Shown: in pieces, positions 34,470 to 45,286 of the stretch
How positions within the stretch are numbered: the stretch's first letter is position 1
How the letters are laid out: every line of letters begins with the position of its first letter
Assembly (NCBI GenBank): GCA_027627225.1
Contig: CM051026.1
Span: 2,851,501-2,915,500, forward strand
DNA: 64,000 bases
DNA from: Congeria kusceri
Taxonomy: Eukaryota; Mollusca; Bivalvia; Myida; Dreissenidae
Direction: 5' to 3'
The notes under the pieces: model-generated
What the model saw: the letters and a program-made list of their open reading frames with translations, nothing else
What the model was told of the DNA's origin: nothing
Database searches by the model: none
Made by a program: the position numbers and the translations under genes

Positions 34470-35117
34470 TTTTGTAAGAGCCATGCATTTGTAAATTTGT
34501 ACCTCCAACTAACCAAAGTTCATGCATGTTTTTGGAGCAATATTTTTGTCGCGCCCACTTGCGGTCTGTCTTGGTTGTCACAGTTGCAGTTTGGTCCATG
34601 AGTCTGTGAATCAGCCCTATCTTGTCCAGACTGTCAATTCATAATTCATCAGGGAATTGTAAAATAAATTTCCACAAATGTTTACCATGTGGACACAGTG
34701 TGTTGCTCACAAGTCAAAGATCAAATGTGGACATGATACAGCTTGTCTGGACTGTAAATACACCATTCAGCAGGGAATTTTAAAATACCTTGCCACAAAT
34801 GTTCCGTGTGGAGATTGCATGTTGCATGCAAGATCCGTAACCCTTGCTCAAAGGTCAATGTCACGCTTACAGGTCAAAGGTCAAATATGGGCTTAATACA
34901 GCTTGTCTGTATCAGATGTTCTTCGTTTGTGGGTGGAGTTTGACATAGTTTTGCACAAATATTCACCATTGTCTTGACAATGGGCTCGACATGTTGCCAA
35001 CAGGCATATAGTATCATTTACCTACTGTGTGCCATTTTTTAAAACTCTTTTATTTAGCAATTTATGTAACTTTTTGGGGTCTAGAAATTTGCCAGGATGA
35101 CTTGGTTGGACTGTATT
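34470..35117 (+). repeat. multiplied segment S, copy S2 (second part)
   Basis: Continues the S order after the insertion: 'GCCATGCATTTGTAAAT', 'GTATCATTTACCTACTG', 'TTTAGCAATTTATGTAACTTTTT' and 'GCCAGGATGACTT'. It has extra text (34550-34990) not seen in S1. The 72-codon frame at 34678-34896 has no recognisable domain. Confidence 0.65.
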
Positions 35118-36091
35118 TATGTCCCCACAAAGTTGTAAGCATTAAGCATTGCACTTGTCTATCAGTCTGTCTGTCAGTACATCTCAAAATTGTGTGTACT
35201 CTACACCTCTTTAACTGGTTGGCAGATTTCATTCTGACTTTCACAGCTAAGAAACCACTATGTGTAAGTGATCGTAAAGATGAGAAGTGTGTTTATATTT
35301 TAATGAAACTTCATACATAGATACCTTATATCGAGACCTCGCTTGGGAGTGCATATGGGTCATTTGGGGTCAAGGTCAAGGTCACCTTTATTAAAAATAG
35401 TGCTCAATAACTTCAAAAGGCATAAAGATATTATAATGAAACTTCATACATAGATAACTTATATTGAGATCTCGCTTGGGATTGCATATGGGGTAGGTGG
35501 GGTCAATGTCAAGGTCACCTTTACTAAAAATAGAAACATGGATTCCGCTCAATAACTTAAGACGCATTGAGATATTTTAATGAAACTTCATACACTTCAT
35601 ACATATTAGATATGTATATAATATAATAATAATATATATCATATAATATAATAATATAATATTATATCATATAATATAATAATAATATATATCATGTAGA
35701 GACCTTGCTTGGGATTGCATATGGGGTGGGTGGGGTCAAGGTCTCCATTACTTAAAATAGAAAAATGGGGTCCGCTCAATAACTTTATAATGCATCAAGA
35801 TATTTGAATGGAACTGAAAATATCGATACCTTGTATCTAGACCACACTTAGGATTGCATATGGGGTGGGTGAAATCAAGGTCAATGTTACTAAAAATACA
35901 AAAACGGTTTCTGCTGAATAATTTGAGAACACATTGCGATATTTTAATGAAACTTTATACATATATACCTTATAACGAGACCTCGCTTAGGAATGCATAT
36001 GGCACTCAGAACTTTCATTATTGTGCTGACTTTTATGCATTTCATTAGAAAAAGTTGTTTTTTGTGTGGAATTTCCATGTTTTTTGTTCTA
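35118..36091 (+). mobile_element. family B tandem-core element
   Basis: Starts TATGTCCCCACAAAGTTG, then TGTCTATCAGTCTGTCTGTC, then about five family B modules ('CTCAATAACTT', 'ATGAAACTTCATACATAGATA', 'GAGACCTCGCTTGGGATTGC', 'GGTCAAGGTCACC'). The tail 'TGTGCTGACTTTTATGCATTT' and 'GGAATTTCCATGTTTTTTGTT' matches the tail of the element at 47.9 kb. An AT-rich array has expanded inside it. Confidence 0.8.
35596..35697 (+). repeat. AT-rich (ATAATA/ATATC) tract
   Basis: About 100 bases of TATAATAATAATATATATCATATAA-type text, arranged as two or three longer repeats. It sits within one family B module and appears to be a local expansion. Confidence 0.85.
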
Positions 36092-36119
36092 ATCTTGCAT
36101 TTGTGCATCTTTTGTGAAA

Positions 36120-36545
36120 ACTGCCTATAATTTGAAGTTTATTTCTAGGTATCAAAATTGGTAGAATGTAAAGTAGAATGCTCAAAGCAAACCACAGGTT
36201 TAGAAAGTCAGGTGCAAATCATTTCATATCTCCAGCTAATGACTACAACATTAAATCAGAATATGAAAGGAAAATAAATTAGCATGAAAAAGCAATTGTA
36301 AACTCACTGAAGCTTACCCACAGATCCATTGATACATTGTTCTTTAATATCTCTTTGGCACAATGAAACCAGTGCTACTCTGACCCTTTCAGTTGAAAAC
36401 AATTTGAACAACTTAAGCGGAAATAACGTGCTATTTAAGCATTTTATTGTACAACAAAAAGGAATGAAGTTTGAAAAACATTAGTAGAATATGATCTGTG
36501 TAAAAACAATGTCAAAATGTTTAAATGAAATTTTCGTAATGATTG
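36120..36545 (+). repeat. multiplied segment T, copy T3
   Basis: Counterpart of T1 with the same landmarks in the same order. It is directly followed by an AGCTAACCTGAGC-headed element. Confidence 0.75.
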
Positions 36546-36559
36546 GCCAGGGTGACATT

Positions 36560-37486
36560 TTAGCTAACCTGAGCACTTTTCACCAGATCACAAAGTGCTT
36601 AGTATGTGAGCTATTGTTGTCTGTCTCTGTCCAGTGTCAGGCGTCCTTTGTTTGTCATCTATTGTCAATTTACTTCAAATTAACCCTTGGCAGGAATGTT
36701 CCTGGGGTGGTCCTTTATCATATTCCTACAATTAGGTGGAATATCTGTACAACTCTGGTTGCCATGACAACCAAAAGCTTTGAAAAATAACAAACTTAAA
36801 AACTCTTCTTGTCAGAAATCACTCACTGGATTTTAATATAATTTCATTGAAATGTTCTTCGGGTGACAACCACCAAATTTCTTCAAATAATTGTGATTTG
36901 TTAAAAAAACATGGCTACCGGGGTTGTGAAAGTTGGCCAATATGTGGCTGTATAGACAACTTTGACAATCTTCTTGTCGCAAACTGCTTGGTGGATTTCA
37001 AAATAATTTCACAGAAATGTTTCTTGGGTAACCTTGTACCAATTTCCCTAAAATAATTTTGATTCATTAAAAACCATGGCTGACAGGGGGTGGGGAATTG
37101 TCATATAGGGAACTTACACATTCTTCTTGCCAGAAACCACTTTTTAGATTTCAAAATAATTTCACAGAAATGTTTCTTAGGTGACCCTCTACCAAATCCT
37201 TTTTGAGTCATGTTGATTTGTTAAAAAAACATGACTACTAGCGAGTTAGGAAGTTTGACCATATATGGCTGTGAAGGCAACTTTGACACTATTCTTTTCA
37301 GGAAACCACTGTTTTAATTTCGAAATAATTTCACAGGAATGTTCCTTGGGTGACCCTCTACCAAATTCATTCAGATCATTTTGATTTTTTTTAAACATGG
37401 CTGTCAGGGGGTGGGGAAGTGTGACCGTATATGGCTGTATATTCAACTCTGACAATCTTCTTGTTGGAAACCATAGTGTCAAAACA
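36560..37486 (+). mobile_element. AGCTAACCTGAGC-headed tandem-core element
   Basis: The head TAGCTAACCTGAGCACTTTT is followed by AAGTGCTTAGTATGTGAGCT (inverted), then a short TGTCTGTCTCTGTCC run. About four modules of about 170 bp follow, with 'AACTTTGACAATCTTCTTG', 'TTTCAAAATAATTTCACAGAA', 'GGGTGACCCTCTACCAAATT' and 'AACATGGCTG(A/T)CAGGGGGTGG'. I did not find its 3' hairpin, so it may be truncated. Confidence 0.75.
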
Positions 37487-37798
37487 TTGACCTGATTGAA
37501 GTCTGTTTGTGTATATTTGGAGATGTTTATATGACTTATTTTAGAATCAATTATAGATACAATTGAATGTAGCTTTAGTTACTGATAGGTTTAAGCAAGG
37601 ACAGAGAGTGTAATTGTATGCGTGTCTACCTATCAACCAATCGACTAGGGTTTGAATCTCGGGGTACACTTTTTACATAAAAATGTTTTATAAACAAAAT
37701 ATACAATAAAATATTCAATAAGGTGCATGAGAATATTTTGGAATTGATGTTTATGTATGAAATAAATACATGAAGATCTACGTATCTTACTTCTGTTT
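37487..37798. other. no gene; weak B-box-like match
   Basis: AT-rich sequence. GGTTTGAATCTC near 37650 resembles a pol III B-box, but there is no matching A-box, so I do not call an RNA gene. Confidence 0.45.
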
Positions 37799-38010
37799 GT
37801 ATGCCCCCACTTTTAGAGGGAGGATTTGCCCTTGTCCATCTGTCAGGCCCATCTGTCTGTCGGATTTGTGTGTCACGCGTAACTCAAACATATTTATCAG
37901 CATGTGAACTTGTACACCTGGGTATTTTCGTGCAGTTCTTTCCGACGTCAGAGTTATGGCCCTGTTTTATTCACTTGTAGAATACTCAGTTGATGTACGG
38001 AGGACAAATT
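37799..38010 (+). mobile_element. family C element, short copy
   Basis: Starts TATGCCCCCACTTTTAGAGGG, then TTTGCCCTTGTCC and CATCTGTCTGTCGG, then one module with 'GTGTCACGCGTAACTCAAA', 'CTTGTACACCTGGGTATTTT' and 'GACGTCAGAGTTATGGCCC'. It is the same family as at 43.4 and 45.0 kb. The 3' end is missing. Confidence 0.7.
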
Positions 38011-38096
38011 GGTCAGCCAGCAACTCAAGTTTTGTAAGCAGCAGCAATGGAACTCGGACCAGTAACTGGACCTGTACTGACCTCCCTCCTGCCTAG

Positions 38097-38159
38097 GTGG
38101 AAGTGACTTTGGTGGGGATAGTTGTCAAGTCGAGGATTGCAACCCAAAGTTTGGCCAAG
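38097..38159 (+). CDS. candidate 63-bp exon, cysteine-containing, phase 1-1
   Basis: A strong acceptor (polypyrimidine tract CCTCCCTCCTGCCTAG) and a consensus donor (CAAG then GTAAGA) bound 63 bases. In the frame matching phase 1 at both ends the peptide is SDFGGDSCQVEDCNPKFGQ followed by a split Gly. Phase 1-1 exons with this cysteine spacing occur in extracellular proteins and match the phase of the EGF-like exon at 9568. No family is named with confidence and no neighbouring exon is visible. A chance pair of splice sites is the alternative. Confidence 0.35.
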
Positions 38160-38232
38160 GTAAGATGACATTGATGTCAACAATAGTTGCTGGCATGCTG
38201 TCCAAATGTAGTATGGTTGCAATTAACATATT

Positions 38233-38773
38233 TATACCCCCACAAACAAAGTTTGGGGGTGGGTGGGGCGGGGTATATAGGAGTGAGCTTGTGGGTCTGT
38301 CGATCGGTTGGTTTTCATGGTTTCTGGATGATAACTGAAGAAAGGCTTGACATATTCAAACAATTTGTGGTACACATGTGTAATATAATAGAGCGAAAAA
38401 AAATACAGGTCTGGTTCGACTTTTGTTACAAAGCACTAAGTTTTGACAGAGTTATGTCCTCTTTTTGACTTAAATTCCCTAAAAACCTGGTTTCATGGTT
38501 TCAGGACGATAACTCATGAAAGGCTCCACATATTTAAATTATTTTCTGTACATAAGTGTAACACCATAATAAACAGGTGAGGTTCGACTTTTGTTGAAAA
38601 CTGCTAAATGTTGACAGAGTTATGGCTCATATTGTAACTTTTCCAAACATACTGTTAAATATTCACAAATTAAAGCGTTCTCATTGTGTCCATTTCTTTC
38701 GAATGGATGTCATAGTTTTGTGACAAGGCCATATCGTGTGGGTATATCCATCATTCATGTAACAATTCTAGTT
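38233..38773 (+). mobile_element. TATACCCCCACA-ended tandem-core element
   Basis: Same family as 12820-13757 but shorter. Head TATACCCCCACAAACAAAGT with GGGGTATATAGGAG, then GTCTGTCGATCGG, then three modules with 'AGGCTTGACATATTC', 'TACACATGTGTAA' and 'GTTTTGACAGAGTTATG'. The right side has CGTGTGGGTATA and ends ATGTAACAATTCTAGTTTT. Confidence 0.8.
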
Positions 38774-38799
38774 TTAGCTCACCTGAGATTGAAGTGCGC

Positions 38800-40084
38800 T
38801 AGTGTGAGCTACTGTGGTCAGTCATGGTTTGTCGTCAGTTGTTAGTAACCGTTCTTCTGAAACAACTTCTCTGTAACCGCTGAATGGAAGTTGAAAAAAC
38901 TGGTCGTATATGTTCAGTCTTCACAGAATTGCATAGGAATCCACATTTGATACTATGTGTTGTCACTTGGATCAGACACTGTGTTTTTAGACAATTATTC
39001 ATTGTAATGCCATCAGTAACTTGGTCCAATGAAAGCCAGTACCTAGCCAAAATTGTGCATTCTATTGTCAAGTTCTAATCTAATAATTCTGAGTGACTTG
39101 TTTGATGAAAATTACTTGTCTGTACTTGTTCTCTGCAACTTCTTGTAATGAATTGAAGTACTTAGCACTCAGTACCATGCCTTGTTGCGCATATAATAGG
39201 CATGTTCCAACGATTATTTAGTGACTTGTGGCCTCCTTATTTAGTCACTTGTGGCCCCCTGCTTTCTAACCAGACATGTTTAAACAAAAATTGTGACAAG
39301 CCCATTAATTATTTTGTTTGTTTGGTCCGTTGTGTGTCATTGGGTCAGTTAACACTTTCAACACTGGGCAGAATTCCTGTCCAATGATTGTTTAGTGACT
39401 TGTGGCTTACTTATTAAGTGACTAATGGGCTCCTGCTTTTTCACCAGACGTGTTTTAAAAAATTTGTTTAAAGCCCAAGATAAATGTCGTCCGATGTGTG
39501 CGCCTGTGTCAGTGCGTCAGTTAACACTTAAAACCCTGGGCAGAATTCAACCAAATTACACAGAAATCATCCTTGGGTGTAAGAGAAAATCCATACAAGT
39601 AAATAGTGTAATTGTCTACATTGCTGGTACGTCCTGATACATGATCTAACATCTGGAAAATCATTCTGCACAGTGTCAAGTTATGAATTTATAAACATTA
39701 CCAATTCGTTACTTGTAGTTGTCCGCCACTAAAAACAAAAGTTTCACTTTGTACATTTTGAGCATTCTTGTTTTACTGTTGCCAGTTATACATGCAATTT
39801 TTCTAGTAAACGCCATGCATGTTTAAATCGCAATGAACACAAGCCCATGCTTGTTTTTGTAGCAATATTTTACCATTTATTTGTTACCAGTTTTAAAAAA
39901 CAAACTCAAATGCTTTTATTTTGCTATTTCTACAACTTCATTTTTTCTGGGTCTAAAAAACAACGTTGAAATGTTTAGATCGAATGTCCGTTATTATTGG
40001 CCAGGATGACTTTGATGAGGTTGAACTGAATTATTTATTTGTATTTGTATTGATCAGTAGGCATAAACGTTAAGAGTCCAGAGT
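38800..40084 (+). repeat. multiplied segment S, copy S3
   Basis: Most complete S copy. It follows an AGCTCACCTGAG head at 38776, so S may itself derive from an AGCTC-type element. The landmarks are those of S1 and S2, and it lacks the insertion found in S2. Internal half-repeats start near 39211 and 39388. Confidence 0.75.
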
Positions 40085-40552
40085 GAAAAATGCGATCATG
40101 GTTTGATACTTGACCATTTTCCTTCAATTTAAAGGAGTATCAGTAAAACTCTGGCAATCAAAAGCTTGCAAAACTAGAAAATTTGAAAAATGATTTAACA
40201 GAAATGTTCCTTGAGTGACCTGCTACCAAATTGCTTAAAATAATAGAATTCAGTAAAAGCCTTCGTTATATTTATTCCAAATTTATGGAGTCACAAACTA
40301 GACAAAATAAAATTTGATGCTAGCAGGTATGTGTGAGATAATAAAAATAAAATAAAAACAATTGTCAATTAAATTTCTAAGATAACTTCTTGAGGGGAGA
40401 ATAGATACATTAGAGTTTTGGCTACGCAATTGGAAGTTACATAGCCCTAGTTTGAGGTTAGACATTCATTGTTTGACACAGGGCTCTTGCCCTCAATCTA
40501 CTTTTGTGGCAACTCAGGGTAGCAGTTCAGGGCCACTTTGGCCCTCTTGTAT
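40085..40552 (+). mobile_element. right part of an AGCTC-type element
   Basis: One core module like that at 36.6-37.5 kb ('ATTTAACAGAAATGTTCCTTG', 'GTGACCTGCTACCAAATT'), then 'GGGCTCTTGCCCTCAATC' and a final hairpin GGCC-ACTTT-GGCC followed by CTCTTGTATT. With the head at 38776 it could bound one 1.8-kb element that includes S3. Confidence 0.6.
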
Positions 40553-40555
40553 TTG

Positions 40556-41110
40556 AGCGTATTTTAACTTTGTATTGTTTAATGGACATGAAAACGTTTC
40601 AATGCTGTTTGTTACTGGTCCAATTTATTATTATCTTGATTGGTGTATATAAGCACTGTTAAAGAAATTCAGGTGTAAATGATATCCTAGCTAATGACAC
40701 TACAGTTTTGAAGCAGAATGTTAAAACAATTGTCAACATACAAAATCTCAATCTTAAATCCATAAACACATTGTTCTGTAGTAGATCTTTGGCACAGAGT
40801 TATCAGTACGTCTTTGACCCTTTCAGTGGAAAACAAACCAAACACTTTGGCAGAAATAATGTGCTTTAAAAACTGTCTATGATCCAACGATTTATTATTG
40901 AGTTTGAAAACAAATTAGTAGACAATACAAGATTTCAAATAGCTTGACAAATGTGATAGCCTTCCCCAGCGAATTCCTTTGTGTAAAATTATCATGCTAA
41001 ACTAGATAATAGATTTGTAATACCTTTGGGTATGTTCGTGACATGTAAGTTACTTACAGGTTATGAATAAATGTGTTAGATTCAAAATTTACTGCTTTAT
41101 AATTGGGCCA
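40556..41110 (+). repeat. multiplied segment T, copy T4
   Basis: Aligns with T2 over most of its length and with T1 and T3 through 'GACCCTTTCAGTGGAAAAC'. Non-coding. Confidence 0.7.
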
Positions 41111-41571
41111 AGTTTGTGTGTTTTCTTTCCTAATATTGATATAAAAATCAACTTTTGCAACTTTGTGAACATAAATTGATTTATTGTCGCAAACTTATAC
41201 ATAAACTGCACTCCTTAAGTTGAAATATTTTCTCAAGGATATTTAAGAATATCCCTTCTAAATGGCTATGTAAATTACTGGCTCTTTGATACTCTATGTA
41301 AAATTTATCCAACCTAGACTACAGTTAGTAAATTGTTTGCTTTACTGTATAGAAAACAAATGACAAAAACCTATAATAATACCACCAGAAGTATTGTCCC
41401 ATGACGAGCAAAGTGCTCCCTTCATGGTCATTTTGTGTAGCAATTAGCCAGCAGTATTCTTATATGAGAAACAGCTATGGAAAAACATGGTATAAGCCGT
41501 TTAATTATAAAATTGCCTCAGTAATTTACCATAGTTATAACGACAACAACATCGATCACATATACAGTAAT
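41111..41571. other. no recognisable gene
   Basis: AT-rich sequence. The 123-codon frame 41401-41772 runs into the next repeat element and has no domain. Confidence 0.5.
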
Positions 41572-42243
41572 TATGCCCCCATCAAAGATGGCGGGGTGTA
41601 TTGGTTTAATGTCGGTCTGTCTGTCTGTCGGTCGGTTGGTAGACCACTTTCATTTCCGCTCTCTAAGTCTAATAGTTTTCATCCAATCTTAACTAAACTT
41701 CATGAACATGTTTATGGGCATGATATCTTGGCCAAGTTCGATAATCAGCCAAATCGCTCCAGGAATTGTTGAGTTACGGCTCTCGAGTTATCTAAAATTA
41801 GCCTTTTTAGCAGTTTCCGCTCTCTAAGTCAAACAGTTTTCATCTGATCTTCACTAAACTTGCTGAAAATGTTTGTGGGCATAATTTCTTGGCCAAGTTC
41901 GATAATCAGCCAAATCGCCCCAGAATTTGTGGAGTTATGACCCTTCAATTAGCTTAAATTGCCGTTTTAGCGTTACACTCTCTAAGTCCAACAGTTTTCA
42001 TCTAATCTTCACCAAACTTAATGAAAATATTTGAGGTTATAGTATCATTGCCAAGTTTGATGATCAACCAAAACACAACTGGATCTGCAGAGTTACGTGG
42101 AGTTGATTCATCTAAAATTGTCCTTCTAAGCAATTTTCGCTCCCTATGTCCAACAGTTCTCATCCGATCACCACCATACTTGATATTTAAAAGATTGCTT
42201 ATAACCTAGAGGGGGCATAACTGTTTTACAAACAGCTCTTGTT
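41572..42243 (+). mobile_element. GCCCCC family A tandem-core element
   Basis: Starts TATGCCCCCATCAAAGATGG, then GTCTGTCTGTCTGTCGGTCGG, then about three modules of about 160 bp ('TCTAAGTC.AACAGTTTTCATC', 'TTCGATAATCAGCCAAATCG'). Ends GAGGGGGCATA, hairpin CTGTTT-TAC-AAACAG, CTCTTGTT. It is nearly the same as 33784-34468 in plan and length. Confidence 0.85.
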
Positions 42244-42645
42244 ATTAACTTTGGTGTGTTGATTTTATCCACCACCTTTTCTTGTCTCTAATAACCATTA
42301 TTTAACAGTTATGATCGTGTTCTTCAGTTTCATTGTAATCAGTTATACTATTCATTATTAATTACTTATCTGTAAAGAAATTCACAACTTTATGTGCGGT
42401 TTTAGAAATATTACACTTCCAAAATTTGAACATTGAAAATATTTAAGATGTTTTCTGTAATATGGCCCCTGATCAATAAAATAAACCATTTATATTGTTT
42501 GAGGTTTGTTCACTAGCCAATTTACCATGTTCTTTTTGAAATACAATGAATTGAATTCCTTTCAGTGTCTATTATGCTTCACCACCCATTCAAGACCTGA
42601 ACATTCATGCCAAAATTAAATCATGTTATTTGTGTACCTTTGATT
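42244..42645. other. no recognisable gene
   Basis: AT-rich sequence without supported features. Confidence 0.5.
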
Positions 42646-44253
42646 TAAAGGGGCGTATCGAAAGTATTGCATTGTATATAGACATAGAGCTGAACTTAGC
42701 AATCTCAAACTCACATAAAAAATAAAGTTCAGGTCATCTCAAAAATAATTGTAAACTTTTTTCCTTCTTACTTTATATGAAATGAATATTGAATAGTGTT
42801 GATGCCAGTGACAATATCAAGCCAAGACCAAGTTTCTCTCAGATCGCAAACATCTCGACACATATTTAAACGAGCGTATGTAAACTTGAATTATTTTCCA
42901 CTGGTTTATAGTTCAGTATATGCATACAGGATGGCAATGTTGTATTGCAATTTCGTGAACATTTAGACTAAATGCTTATAAAAGGTCTCTTTTTGGAGAT
43001 GTCAAACTGCTGATATCTCGAAGTCATTTGTGAGCTCTCGGCGACTTTGAGATATCGAAGTTCAGCTTATATTAATTCAAGACAATTTCCTATTATTAAC
43101 ATAATATTGATGAAAAGGGTATACATGTATATGAGACAATAATTAAGTTTGGAAGACATGGTTCTATAAGGATTAAAATACACACCTAGAAATTTGTGCT
43201 CTTTAATGAAAACTTGCTATATGCAAAGTTTATCAATAGTGAGCAGGCGCGTTATGGTACTTCATGTACATTCCATTCATATCTCTTTTACTACTACTAC
43301 AAATTGTCGCACGCCCGCAAAAGTATCACCAGTGACCAATGTTAATGTAATACAATAGTATATGTTTTTCAAATGTTTACAGAAACAAAACAACATGGTT
43401 CAATAATATTCTCTGCAAAAGAAGTTTGTTATGCCCCCACTTTAGAGGGGGGGGGGGGCAATTAGATTTGCCCTTGTCTGTCCGACCGTCCTTCCGTTGG
43501 ATTTTCGTGTCGCCCATAATTAAAAAAGTATAACTGCTAAAGTGATTAAACTTTATAAGCATATTCATCAGCATCGGGGCTTGTGCACCTGGGTATTTTG
43601 GTGCAGTTTTTTCAGACATCAGCGGAGTTATAGCCCTTTTTTAGTAAAAAAAGATATTTTTTGGTGCAGTTTTTTCCAACACCAGCGGAGTTATGGCTCA
43701 GCAAAAAATGACATTTTTGGACTTGTGTAGCACATAACTCAAAAAGTATTACTGCTACTGTGATGAATCTTTATATACATATTAATCAACTTGTGCACTT
43801 GGGTATTTAGGTGCATTTTTTTTTACATCGGCGGAGTTATGGACCTTTTTTTAGCAAAAAATGACATTTTTAGACTTGTGTCACGTGTAACTCAAAAAGT
43901 ATTATTATTAGACTGATGGAACTTTATTAAAATATTATTCAGTATGTGAACATGTGCACCTGGGTATTTTGGTGCAGTTTTTTCCGCCATCCGTGGAGTT
44001 ATGACCTTTATTTTTTTTAGCAAAAAATGACATTTTGGGATTTGTGTCCCTTGGACTCAAAATGTATAACTGCTAGACTAATGAAACTTTATAAGCATAT
44101 TCATCAGCACGTGAACTTGTGTACCAGGGTATTTTGGTGCATTTTTTCAACATCAGAGTTTTGTGACAACCAGCGGAATGTGGGGTCATCCGTGTCCTAC
44201 GGACACATGTCTAGTTTTTATAAATGTGGACCTACCGTCGATACGCCCCTTTA
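42646..44253. mobile_element. 1.6-kb TIR transposon carrying a nested family C element
   Basis: Perfect 16-bp inverted ends TAAAGGGGCGTATCGA (42646-42661) and its complement (44238-44253). If the outer TA is the target duplication, the TIR proper is 14 bp. The left half is unique AT-rich text with an ATATCTCGAAGTC...GACTTTGAGATATCG inverted repeat near 43015-43060. The right half is the family C element. No transposase frame is visible. Confidence 0.7.
43430..44219 (+). mobile_element. family C tandem-core element (nested)
   Basis: Starts TATGCCCCCACTTTAGAGGG with a long G run, then TTTGCCCTTGTCTGTCCGACCG. Four modules of about 180 bp follow, with 'ATAACTGCTA.A.TGAT', 'TGTGCACCTGGGTATTTTGG', 'CAGCGGAGTTATGGC' and 'AAAAAATGACATTTT'. 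The end is hairpin GTGTCC-TAC-GGACAC then ATGTCTAGTTTT. Confidence 0.8.
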
Positions 44254-45045
44254 TTAATATTGATTGTAGTATCCTAATTTAGTAGTACTATAGGCCATTA
44301 GAAAATGTCTTGCAATTCACGATTTGTTGAAGAATTTTAATTATAATAGTTTGATCCATTCTTTACTGGAGGTTATTGATCAAATACTAACACCCGCACA
44401 TTCAGAACATATATGTTCAGACAATTATGGATTGTATCTATTTGAACATTTTGTGTAAGTACATGCCATGTATAATGTTACTCACACACTAAGGTTAAAC
44501 CCTGTAGTTTATCTCATCTTTAAGCTGTGATTGTTGAAATAACACCCTGTGGGATAAACTTAGCTGTATTAGTTGATACAGTCGCATTGTTTACTTTTGC
44601 CGATCTCAATTTCTTGTCAGCCATTTGAAGATAATTTACATACCTTGTATTTAAAATACGCAAACATGTTTTCTGAAACATCCAGATTAAATTTTGTGCT
44701 TCGATTGAGAGTTTTTGAAAACGAGCATAAAGGTCATGGTCATTCATTGTGTATTTTTTTTTACTTATAGATCATAAATAGTAAGGATCATTACGCAGTT
44801 GTGTCTTTGTTGACTTTAAAGGTCCTTTTTAATGAAAGTTTTCTGTGAAAGTTACTATTTAATTATTTGTTGTAGAAATAACACAAACATATACAATAAA
44901 ACTTGTTAACAGCCCAAGTTTTGTTTGATGTATTTCTAGAATCTTGGGACTACTTCTTTATTACAATTCGTACATTTTGTATTCAGTACTAGTAGAAGCA
45001 GTTGTACTATCAGTTTATGAATTCCACGGTTTGTTTAACATTTGT
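44254..45045. other. no recognisable gene
   Basis: AT-rich sequence. Short frames on both strands near 44520-44770 overlap each other and have no domain. Confidence 0.5.
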
Positions 45046-45286
45046 TATGCCCCCATTTTAAAGGGATGGGTGGGTGCATATAGATTTGCCCTTGTCCGTT
45101 CGTCGTCGGATTTTTGTGTGGTGCGTAACTCAAAATGTATAAATGCTAGAGTGATGAAACTTCATAAGCATATTCTTTCGCATCGGGACTTGAGTATTTT
45201 TATGAAGTTTTTTCCGACATCAGCGGAGTTACGGCCATTTTTAGAAACAAATGACATTTTTAGATTTGTGTCGCGCGTAACTCAAA
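45046..45286 (+). mobile_element. family C element, truncated
   Basis: The head TATGCCCCCATTTTAAAGGG, TTTGCCCTTGTCCGTTCGTC and one and a half modules are present. It stops at GTCGCGCGTAACTCAAA exactly where the next TIR element begins, and I found no continuation on the far side. Confidence 0.7.

Noticed and set aside
37560..37690. Possible tRNA or SINE (GGTTTGAATCTC B-box-like)
   Set aside because: No A-box at a suitable distance and no clover-leaf pairing seen.
41401..41772. 123-codon frame
   Set aside because: Its second half runs into the head and microsatellite of a family A element; the first half has no recognisable domain.
44520..44770. Overlapping short frames on both strands as a gene
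   Set aside because: They share the same sequence on opposite strands, have no domain and lack splice support.
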